Source: Planctomycetota bacterium (GTDB taxonomy: Bacteria; Planctomycetota; Phycisphaerae; Sedimentisphaerales; Anaerobacaceae). Taken from it: a DNA stretch of 11,792 bases. Both the position numbers and the translations under genes were made by a program. The notes beneath the pieces were generated by a model, which worked only from the letters and a program-made list of their open reading frames with translations, was not told the origin of the DNA and searched no databases. Below are positions 5,837 to 11,792 of the stretch, in pieces. The stretch's first letter is position 1, and each line of letters begins with the position of its first letter. The stretch spans positions 1 through 11,792 of the forward strand of contig JAFNGF010000342.1 in the NCBI GenBank assembly GCA_017885385.1, read 5' to 3'.

Positions 5837-6865
5837 ATGGAATGTTATCGTAGAACTATGCTAAGAAAACTGACGATGCTCATTACATCAGCCGTGCTGA
5901 CCGCGGTCCTCTTGGGCTGTCAGGGACAGCCGGACTCGATGCAAAGCCATGAGAGTCTGAAAAGCCTCACCAGGCAAGAACTTGATCGGGCTCGCATAAT
6001 CCGACAGCAGATGCTTCAGGGCCAATCAACCGATCAATGGGAACCTAAAGTGCAGGTAGTTCGCCCCGTGCCCGAAGCTTTCGAGCCTGGCACTGCGGCC
6101 TCGTTAGCTGATCCATTGGGCAGTCCGTTGGGCAAACCGTTGGGCAGCCCGTGGATGTACGATGTGGAACCGGTGTCAGCGGGAATTTCTCGTTCGCAAT
6201 GGAACAATATGTCCGCAGCAAGGCAGTCCGCACCATCGCAGCCTAAGACAGTTGGGCAGCCGCGTGTTACTCTGCAGCCTGGCGATGTTGTGCAAGTCAA
6301 GTTCTTTTACACGCCCGAGCTGGATGTCACTCAGATGGTTCGGCCTGACGGCAGGATTGCCCTTCAGCTCGTAGGCGAGGTCAGCGTTCAAGGAAGGACT
6401 CCCGGTGAGCTTCAACAGGGCCTATTGAGACTCTACGAATCGCATTTGAAGAACCCCGAGGTCGCTGTTGTGGTTCAGTCATTCCATAACCAGCGTGTGT
6501 TTGTCGGGGGCGCAGTGTTAACGCCTGGGGTTATCCAGACACCTGCGAAGACGACGGTGCTGGAAGCCATCATGCAGGCCGGTGGGTTCAATATGGAAGA
6601 AGCGGAGGTTCGGAACGTGGTTGTGATCCGTCACAAGGATGGCGATCGATATGCCTACAAGCTTGACTTGAAGGATGCGATTAAGGGCGAAGATACCGAG
6701 CCGTTCTTCTTGGAGCCGCAGGACATTGTATATGTGCCTCGAACCAAAATTGTCGAGGTTAATCAGTGGGTCGACCAGCATATTAATAAGCTCATCCCAG
6801 ATACCCGCTTTGTCTTCACGCGATCGCTGGGAAAGAGCACAGTTGGTGTAGGTACGTATCGCTAA
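5837..6865 (+). CDS. wza: Polysaccharide export outer-membrane lipoprotein (Wza-like)
   Basis: Wza-type proteins form the outer-membrane channel through which capsule or EPS leaves the cell. A lipoprotein signal is clear: basic N-terminus, hydrophobic run 12-26 and lipobox L-L-G-C with the lipidated Cys at 28. A low-complexity linker holds three PLG[S/K] repeats (93-104). The polysaccharide export domain spans about 142-216 (L-Q-P-G-D-V-V near 147, R-P-D-G near 169), then one SLBB domain at about 219-300 (V-G-G-A-V-L-T-P-G-V). E. coli Wza has about 380 residues and more SLBB repeats, so this 342-residue form is shorter. GGGGGAG lies 8 bases before ATG 5837. GTG 5834 and ATG 5858 are alternatives; the lipobox fits all three. 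The Wzc-like partner follows after 18 bp. Confidence 0.9.
   Translation: MECYRRTMLRKLTMLITSAVLTAVLLGCQGQPDSMQSHESLKSLTRQELDRARIIRQQMLQGQSTDQWEPKVQVVRPVPEAFEPGTAASLADPLGSPLGKPLGSPWMYDVEPVSAGISRSQWNNMSAARQSAPSQPKTVGQPRVTLQPGDVVQVKFFYTPELDVTQMVRPDGRIALQLVGEVSVQGRTPGELQQGLLRLYESHLKNPEVAVVVQSFHNQRVFVGGAVLTPGVIQTPAKTTVLEAIMQAGGFNMEEAEVRNVVVIRHKDGDRYAYKLDLKDAIKGEDTEPFFLEPQDIVYVPRTKIVEVNQWVDQHINKLIPDTRFVFTRSLGKSTVGVGTYR
6113..6148 (+). repeat. Three-copy 12-bp in-frame tandem repeat in the wza-like gene
   Basis: Units at 6113-6124, 6125-6136 and 6137-6148 share the core TTGGGCA and encode P-L-G-S, P-L-G-K and P-L-G-S. A partial fourth unit follows. The repeat lies in the linker between the lipidated Cys and the export domain, where length variation by slippage would be tolerated. 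Confidence 0.8.
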
Positions 6866-6883
6866 TTTTGAGGGTGAAAGTAT

Positions 6884-9151
6884 ATGTCAGACCAAATGGT
6901 ACAAGCTGAAGAAAGGCCCAGAGAGACATCCTTACGGGACCTGTATTACATCTTCTTCCGGCACAAATGGAAACTGATTCTGTTTTTCCTCGCTGTCGTG
7001 GCTTGTGTGGCAGTCGTTACATTCTGCCGTGCTGAAATCTATCGTTCGCAAGCCTCGCTCATGGTTCGGCTTGGGCGTGAGAGTGTGACGCTGGACCCGA
7101 CTGCAACGACAGGCACGATTATTCCGATCACTCAATCTCGCGAAAGCGAGGTTCAGGCAGAGCTGGAAATCCTCAGAAGCAGGGAGATTGCCGAGAAGGT
7201 TGTTGACTCCGTTGGGCCGGAAGCAATTCTTAAACGTCCTGCAAAAGAGCCTGCTGCCGAGTCTCGGGCTCGTGAGCGAATCGAGGTGGTTAAGCAGAAG
7301 GCCGGCGCTGTAGTGAAGAAGCTGCGCGACTTTCTGGTGAAGCACGATGTTATAGTACCGGTAGCGGACCGTGACAAGGCCGTGCTCACGGTTATGAAGA
7401 ACCTGGACATTGGGACCTCCAAAGACAGCAGCATCATCGGCGTGTCTTATGAGGCAACCAATCCGAAGCTGGCTCAGCAGGTGCTGGCCAAGCTCATTGA
7501 GCTGTATCTGGAAAAACATATTACCGTGCACCAGACGCCTGGTTCTTACCCATTTTTCACCCAGCAGACTGAGCATTTACGAGCCAGAGTGGCGCAGTTC
7601 GAGAACGACCTTCAGGACTTGAAGAACAAGACCGGCATTTCTTCGCTGGAAGAGCAGCAGCGAGTCATTCTGGAGCACACAGGGACACTCGAGACTGAAA
7701 TAGATCGCGCAGAGGCTGAATTGGCATCGTCGCAGGCCAGAGTCCAGTCATTGCGGCAGACCCTCGCCGGCACGCCCCAGACGGTTGTGCTAGCCTCTAC
7801 GACAGGGTTCGGCAATTACGCAGTTGATCTGATGCGCGACAGGCTTTACGCTCTGGAGCTCAGAGAGCAGGACCTTGCGTCCAAGTACACCGACGAAAGT
7901 CGGCAGCTACAGGAGGTCCGCAGGCAGATTGCCGAGGCGCAGGAGCTGCTGAGCAAAGAACAGCCGGCTCGGACACAGGTCACCAACGGGTTGAATGTTG
8001 CCCACCAGCAAATTGAGGTGGCATTGCTTACCGAGCAGGCGGCTCTTTCATCTCACCAGGCTGAGGTCGACGCCCTGAAGGCACGATTGGCATACGCAAA
8101 GGCCGAGCTTAGGACGCTGAATGACAGCGGTATCAAAATCAAGGCGTCGATGCGGGAGATAGAGATTCAAGAGGCGAATTATCGCAAATACTCAGGCAAC
8201 CTCGAACAGGCCCGTATCGATCAGGCTTTGCAGACCGGCAGAATCTCCAACATCAGTGTGGTGCAGCCGGCTGCAATTCCTATAAAGCCGTGTCGACCGC
8301 AGAAGGTGCTCCAGCTGCTTCTGGGACTGCTGCTGGGCGTATTCGGCGGGGTTGGGCTTGTATTTGTATGTGCATACTTAGATCACTCGATCAAGACCCC
8401 TGAGGAGGCGGAGGAGAGACTGCAGCTGCCGACACTTGCTTCCATTCCCCGCGTACACGCCGACCGCGTTCGTCCGGCGGGGTGGTGGGGCAAGAAAGCC
8501 AAAAAGTGGGCGGTTCCTGCCAGGGTAAGAGAGCAGTACAATGCTTTTAGAGAGCGGCTGCTGCTGCAGTCCGCGGGTGCCGGAGAAACGCCGCGGGTGT
8601 TGGCTGTTACAGGCTCGCACCCAGGTGAGGGCGTCAGCACAGTTGCTGCAAACGTTGCTGCGGCGCTGGCACGGCCCGGCGACGGACACGTGCTGCTTAT
8701 CGACGCAGACCTTGGCCATCCCTCAATGCATCGTATATTCAGGACAAAACTTGCGCCCGGCCTGGCTGACCTTCTAAAAGACGGCGAAGCTGCTAGGGAT
8801 GCGATTTGCCCTTCGCCTGTACAGAATCTTGACATACTCTCGGCCGGTGCTCCAAACGGCGATCCTTCAGAGATCTTTAGCTCCGGCGGACTGGCCAGGC
8901 TGCTTGATTCGGCAAAAAAGAACTACCGTTTCATTGTGATTGACCTGCCGGCTGTAAACAAGGCGAGTTGGGCGGTTCGCTTAGCGAGTCTTTGCGATGG
9001 CGTTGTTCTGGTTGTCGAGGCGGAGCGTTCCCGCCGCGAAGTTGTGCAACGTGTTAAAGAGCAGCTGGTCGAGTCAAAAGCCAACGTCCTTGGAGTTGTC
9101 ATCAATAAGAGGCGGTTCCGTATCCCGGGCTGGCTGTACCACAGGCTGTGA
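6884..9151 (+). CDS. Wzc-like chain-length/co-polymerase protein with degenerate BY-kinase domain
   Basis: This inner-membrane protein would control polymer length and connect to the Wza channel. Order: Wzz-type N-terminus with a first membrane helix at about 31-48; a long periplasmic coiled-coil region (about 205-460) rich in Gln, Glu and Ala; a Pro motif I-P-I-K-P-x-R-P (465-472) before a second helix at about 475-497; then a cytoplasmic P-loop domain at about 570-750. The P-loop reads G-S-H-P-G-E-G-V-S-T (577-586), with Val584 where the catalytic Walker A Lys should be. Walker A' (L-L-I-D-A-D, 604-609) and Walker B (V-I-D, D687) are kept. The 755-residue protein ends soon after with no Tyr-rich tail. 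It is probably not an active tyrosine kinase but may keep a structural or nucleotide-sensing role. AGGGTG precedes ATG 6884. Confidence 0.88.
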   Translation: MSDQMVQAEERPRETSLRDLYYIFFRHKWKLILFFLAVVACVAVVTFCRAEIYRSQASLMVRLGRESVTLDPTATTGTIIPITQSRESEVQAELEILRSREIAEKVVDSVGPEAILKRPAKEPAAESRARERIEVVKQKAGAVVKKLRDFLVKHDVIVPVADRDKAVLTVMKNLDIGTSKDSSIIGVSYEATNPKLAQQVLAKLIELYLEKHITVHQTPGSYPFFTQQTEHLRARVAQFENDLQDLKNKTGISSLEEQQRVILEHTGTLETEIDRAEAELASSQARVQSLRQTLAGTPQTVVLASTTGFGNYAVDLMRDRLYALELREQDLASKYTDESRQLQEVRRQIAEAQELLSKEQPARTQVTNGLNVAHQQIEVALLTEQAALSSHQAEVDALKARLAYAKAELRTLNDSGIKIKASMREIEIQEANYRKYSGNLEQARIDQALQTGRISNISVVQPAAIPIKPCRPQKVLQLLLGLLLGVFGGVGLVFVCAYLDHSIKTPEEAEERLQLPTLASIPRVHADRVRPAGWWGKKAKKWAVPARVREQYNAFRERLLLQSAGAGETPRVLAVTGSHPGEGVSTVAANVAAALARPGDGHVLLIDADLGHPSMHRIFRTKLAPGLADLLKDGEAARDAICPSPVQNLDILSAGAPNGDPSEIFSSGGLARLLDSAKKNYRFIVIDLPAVNKASWAVRLASLCDGVVLVVEAERSRREVVQRVKEQLVESKANVLGVVINKRRFRIPGWLYHRL

Positions 9152-9229
9152 TGGGCGGGTACCTGCTATATTGGCAGAAAAACGCGGTTTTGAGATAATC
9201 TAAAAATCTAAGGTGATCTGAGAAATACC

Positions 9230-9258
9230 TTGACAGAAGGCGCCGGGGCGTCTACAAT
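9230..9258 (+). promoter_or_regulatory. Near-consensus sigma70 promoter for the sugar-transferase unit
   Basis: A perfect TTGACA (9230-9235) is separated by exactly 17 bp from TACAAT (9253-9258), 11 of 12 consensus bases. The spacer is GC-rich. Transcription would start near 9265, immediately before a strong hairpin. It lies in the 247-bp gap after the Wzc-like gene. Confidence 0.75.
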
Positions 9259-9270
9259 AAATGCAAGATA

Positions 9271-9309
9271 CAGCCTTCGCAGCCATAGCTTCTATGGCGG
9301 AGTAGGCTG
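9271..9309 (+). promoter_or_regulatory. Two-stage stem-loop at the 5' end of the sugar-transferase leader
   Basis: CAGCCT (9271-9276) pairs with AGGCTG (9304-9309). Inside it GCCATAG (9282-9288) pairs perfectly with CTATGGC (9292-9298) around a CTT loop. A small GGCC/GGCC hairpin follows (9338-9350). The main stem begins a few bases after the predicted transcription start, so it would cap the mRNA 5' end. The descending strand reads GGCGGAGTAGG, loosely like the ops element of RfaH-controlled capsule operons (GGCGGTAG), but it is not a match. Role unknown: stabiliser, pause or antitermination site are possible. Confidence 0.55.
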
Positions 9310-9398
9310 GGAGGGGAATTAAGAAAAGCCCTGTAAAGGCCTTAGCGGCCGGCAGGAGGATAAGGGTACAGGCGATTGGGGGCCGGAGGAGGTAAGAG

Positions 9399-10709
9399 GT
9401 GGTGAAAGAGTCAAGGCTATGTGGACGCCTTGGGCCATCGGGCGTTTTTCAACAGAACGGAGTGCGCGGCATTTGTTCGGTTGAGCAGTTTCACAGGATA
9501 CTGCGTGAGGAGCAGGAACGAGCAAGCCGCAGCCAACACGAGTTTTCACTTCTGCTTTTCAGCGTAAATGGTGCGGGGTCTGCACGGTTAGAGGATCTGG
9601 CGGACGCACTCGTTGCCCGCACACGCTCTACCGACGAAGTCGGGTGGGCGAACTGCGCCGAAGCGGCTGCGAAGACTGGATTGGACGGCCCATACCTGGG
9701 TGTTGTTCTGCCGTGCACGCCTGATGCTGGTGCTCGACGTTTAGCCGCTGATGTCTGCAGAGCTTGTAGTGTCGCAGGTGTGGTGCCGGACTGGAGCGTC
9801 TATACCTATCCGTCGAAATGGTTCTCCGACGATAATGGTAACGGGCGCCAATACTATTTTGCGGACATCTTGCCGGGCTGGCCCGTCGAGAGCCTCTGGG
9901 TCGAACGAGGGGTATCAGAATCAGTAGGGTATGCTGTGCATACCGCCAACGCCGCAAATGGTATGCAGAGGCTGCGATACCCTACGCCCCGGTCATTTTC
10001 CGGCCCGTCGAGAGCCTCTGGGTCGAACGACCGGCCTTTGCCAGTCTGGAAACGGGCTATGGACATTGTGGTGGCGGCAGGTGGCCTTATCCTCTTGTCG
10101 CCCTTTATTTTTCTTGTATCTGTGATCATTAAGAGCGTGTCCCGAGGCCCGGTCTTCTTCAAGCAAAACAGAGTCGGATACATGGGCAAGCCGTTTACCA
10201 TGTGGAAATTCCGCACCATGAAGGTCAACTGCGATTCTTCAAACCACAAAGAGTACATCACTAAGCTGATCAACGGTTCCGCGGAGAATGGTGCGGCTTT
10301 TGGCAAACCCATGACCAAACTTGATGACGACCCGCGAATCATACCGTTTGGCAAGATACTTCGCAAAACCTGTTTAGACGAGCTGCCGCAGTTGATCAAT
10401 GTCCTTCGCGGCCAAATGAGTTTGGTCGGTCCGCGTCCGGCTATTGACTATGAGGTGCAAGTCTACTCGGCCTGGCACTATCGACGCCTGGATACCGTCC
10501 CAGGCGTCACCGGTCTTTGGCAGGTCAATGGCAAGAACCGGCTTACCTTCAACCAGATGGTGCGGCTGGACATTAAGTACCTTAGAGAACGGTCATTTTG
10601 TTTAGATGTGAGTATCCTACTAAAGACACCGTCCGCTGTTCTCTCCCAGGTCAGAGATAGCCTGCAGGAGAAACAGTCGGTGACTGAATTGATCGTGAAA
10701 AATGCTTAG
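9399..10709 (+). CDS. Undecaprenyl-phosphate sugar-1-phosphate transferase with N-terminal GGDEF-like remnant domain
   Basis: The C-terminal domain (about 215-410) is a bacterial sugar transferase that starts EPS synthesis by moving a sugar phosphate from a UDP-sugar to undecaprenyl phosphate. Visible landmarks are W-K-R-A-M-D (217-222), the membrane segment with L-S-P (about 224-245), K-F-R-T-M (270-274), catalytic D-E in L-D-E-L-P-Q-L (326-332), L-V-G-P-R-P (342-347) and P-G-V-T-G-L-W (368-374). Residues about 28-125 resemble a GGDEF fold (F-S-L-L-L-F, R-S-T-D-E-V-G, G-V-V-L-P-C-T-P-D-A-G-A) but lack the GGDEF loop, so cyclase activity is not expected. Residues 161-212 form a linker containing a 29-bp DNA repeat. 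The start is GTG 9399, or GTG 9402, after GGAGGAGGT (9385-9393). The stop overlaps the next gene. Confidence 0.88.
   Translation: MVKESRLCGRLGPSGVFQQNGVRGICSVEQFHRILREEQERASRSQHEFSLLLFSVNGAGSARLEDLADALVARTRSTDEVGWANCAEAAAKTGLDGPYLGVVLPCTPDAGARRLAADVCRACSVAGVVPDWSVYTYPSKWFSDDNGNGRQYYFADILPGWPVESLWVERGVSESVGYAVHTANAANGMQRLRYPTPRSFSGPSRASGSNDRPLPVWKRAMDIVVAAGGLILLSPFIFLVSVIIKSVSRGPVFFKQNRVGYMGKPFTMWKFRTMKVNCDSSNHKEYITKLINGSAENGAAFGKPMTKLDDDPRIIPFGKILRKTCLDELPQLINVLRGQMSLVGPRPAIDYEVQVYSAWHYRRLDTVPGVTGLWQVNGKNRLTFNQMVRLDIKYLRERSFCLDVSILLKTPSAVLSQVRDSLQEKQSVTELIVKNA
9880..10030 (+). repeat. 29-bp perfect direct repeat flanking a hairpin-rich 93-bp segment inside the sugar-transferase gene
   Basis: Bases 9880-9908 are identical to 10002-10030, offset 122 bp. 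Since 122 is not a multiple of three, the copies are read in different frames: the first encodes W-P-V-E-S-L-W-V-E-R and the second G-P-S-R-A-S-G-S-N-D. Between them lie a perfect GGTATGC/GCATACC stem (9928-9944) and a second hairpin (9960-9981, GGTAT and GCAG arms with one bulge). All of it falls in the variable linker between the two domains, which suggests a duplication or small insertion that the protein tolerated. Confidence 0.85.
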
Positions 10710-11763
10710 TCTTGGCGTAGTAGGCTGTGGGTACTGGGGGCCGAATCTCATCCGCAATCTCGGCACCCTTTCTGAGTGCAAGATAAAACTGGTCTGCGAT
10801 ATCGATGCAGATCGGCTGGCTCATATGAAGAAGCTCTATCCGGAGGCGCAGACTACTACCGAATTTGACAATCTGCTTGAAGATGCACATATCGACGCAA
10901 TCGTAATAGCTACGCCCGTTCGCCTTCACTTCGAGATGACCAAGAAAAGCCTGCAAGCGGGCAAACACGTCCTGGTCGAGAAGCCCATGGCCTGCTCCGC
11001 AGAGCAGTGCCGGGAGCTGATAGGACTGGCTGAAAAACAAAAGCTGACGCTTATGGTCGGACACACCTTTATTTACTCAGCCCCTGTCAGGAAAATCAAA
11101 GAGATCGTTGAGTCCGGAGAGCTGGGGGAGATTCAGTACATTTGTTCGCGCCGACTGAACTTGGGCTTGTTTCAGAAAGACATAAACGTAGCCTGGGACC
11201 TTGCGCCCCATGACATCTCGATTATTCTCTATGTGCTTGGTGAAGACCCTGTCTGTGTCAACTGTCAGGGCAAGTCTCATGTTGTCAGTGGGATCGAGGA
11301 TGTGACCAATATGACACTGAATTTCGCTAATGGCACTTTTGCCACCATCCAGAGCAGTTGGCTGGATCCTAACAAAGTTCGTGAGACAATTTTTGTCGGT
11401 AAAAAGAGAATGCTGGTTTACGACGATCTAAAGTCGATGGAAAAAATAAAGATATACGACAAACGAGTGGAAGTGCCGCCTCACTACGACACGTTCGGAG
11501 ACTTTCAGTACTCATACTATTACGGGGATGTATATTCGCCTTACCTGCAGCAGGTCGAACCGCTGAGAGTGCAGTGCCAGCATTTTGTTAACTGCATCAA
11601 AACCGGGGCAAAGCCTGAGTCAAGCGGCCTGGAAGGCCTGGAGGTAGTTCGGATTCTTGAGGCCGCCTCGGAGTCATTGAAAAATGGTGGCGGCAGGGTG
11701 GAGATTGCCAAACCGCTGGCGCCTTACGCATACGGACAGGGCCTAAGGCCGCCTGGTGCTTAA
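10702..11763 (+). CDS. Gfo/Idh/MocA-family sugar dehydrogenase
   Basis: This is an NAD(P)-dependent oxidoreductase of 353 residues, normal for the family. The nucleotide-binding loop G-C-G-Y-W-G is at 8-13, the catalytic E-K-P at 93-95 and A-P-H-D at 168-171. It is a clear paralogue of the N-terminal half of the fusion protein starting at 2339; both share G-Y-W-G, L-Q-A-G-K, M-V-G-H and F/L-A-P-H-D-I-S in the same order. It lacks the acyltransferase domain. Its ATG overlaps the end of the sugar-transferase gene by 8 bases (ATGCTTAG), so translation is probably coupled. It most likely acts on a UDP-sugar for the same polymer. Whether it repeats the 3-oxidation step or makes another keto sugar cannot be told from sequence. 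Confidence 0.87.
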   Translation: MLSLGVVGCGYWGPNLIRNLGTLSECKIKLVCDIDADRLAHMKKLYPEAQTTTEFDNLLEDAHIDAIVIATPVRLHFEMTKKSLQAGKHVLVEKPMACSAEQCRELIGLAEKQKLTLMVGHTFIYSAPVRKIKEIVESGELGEIQYICSRRLNLGLFQKDINVAWDLAPHDISIILYVLGEDPVCVNCQGKSHVVSGIEDVTNMTLNFANGTFATIQSSWLDPNKVRETIFVGKKRMLVYDDLKSMEKIKIYDKRVEVPPHYDTFGDFQYSYYYGDVYSPYLQQVEPLRVQCQHFVNCIKTGAKPESSGLEGLEVVRILEAASESLKNGGGRVEIAKPLAPYAYGQGLRPPGA

Positions 11764-11772
11764 TCCGCCATA

Positions 11773-11790
11773 CCCCTGCTTTCGCAGGGG
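11773..11790 (+). terminator. Strong GC hairpin after the last gene, cut by the window end
   Basis: CCCCTGC (11773-11779) pairs perfectly with GCAGGGG (11784-11790) around TTTC, 10 bases after the stop codon. Only two bases follow it in the window, so a T-run cannot be seen or excluded. It may be a terminator or an intercistronic stem. Confidence 0.45.
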
Positions 11791-11792
11791 CA

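Noticed and set aside
9179..9191. AAAAC/GTTTT hairpin after the Wzc-like gene as a terminator
   Set aside because: The stem is five mostly A-T pairs with a three-base loop and is too weak for a convincing terminator.

Overview
The window looks like the first part of an exopolysaccharide (EPS) locus from a Gram-negative, moderate-GC bacterium, most likely a Planctomycetota of the Phycisphaerae type, from a draft or metagenomic contig. Three things suggest this: a sugar transferase whose N-terminal domain looks like a decayed GGDEF domain, a Wzc-like protein with the variant Walker A loop GEGVST, and an EpsI-type exosortase partner inside an EPS locus. The taxonomic call is an inference from protein style only.

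Layout. Bases 1-387 are a perfect 156-bp inverted repeat around a 75-base spacer, starting exactly at base 1. It duplicates part of a gene for a secreted Cys-containing protein (minus strand, starting at 602) and looks like a fold-back join at a contig end. The spacer read on the plus strand continues the protein sensibly; the minus strand does not. Bases 603-1563 hold no convincing gene but carry back-to-back promoters (minus strand 919-947; plus strand 1328-1356), a perfect dyad over the -35 box of the plus-strand promoter, and a three-copy AATYTGCC repeat.

Then come three plus-strand transcription units, each preceded by a sigma70-like promoter and a long leader able to form hairpins. Unit 1 (1564-5165): an EpsI-like protein, a natural fusion of a sugar-nucleotide 3-dehydrogenase with an N-acetyltransferase (WbpB-WbpD type), and a PLP aminotransferase (WbpE type). 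The last two would convert UDP-GlcNAc uronic acid to the 2,3-diacetamido sugar. Unit 2 (5837-9151): a Wza-like outer-membrane lipoprotein and a Wzc-like inner-membrane co-polymerase whose kinase domain has lost the Walker A lysine and has no C-terminal tyrosine cluster. Unit 3 (9399-11763): an initiating sugar-1-phosphate transferase and a second Gfo/Idh/MocA dehydrogenase overlapping it by 8 bp. A hairpin follows at the right edge.

Together the genes make an unusual amino-uronic sugar, load the first sugar on the lipid carrier, and export the polymer across both membranes. Polymerase, flippase, further glycosyltransferases, the UDP-sugar 6-dehydrogenase and the exosortase itself are not in the window. 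I see no tRNA, rRNA, CRISPR array or transposase. The most unusual items are the Val-for-Lys Walker A, the 29-bp direct repeat read in two frames inside the sugar transferase, the dyad-covered promoter, and the structured leaders.
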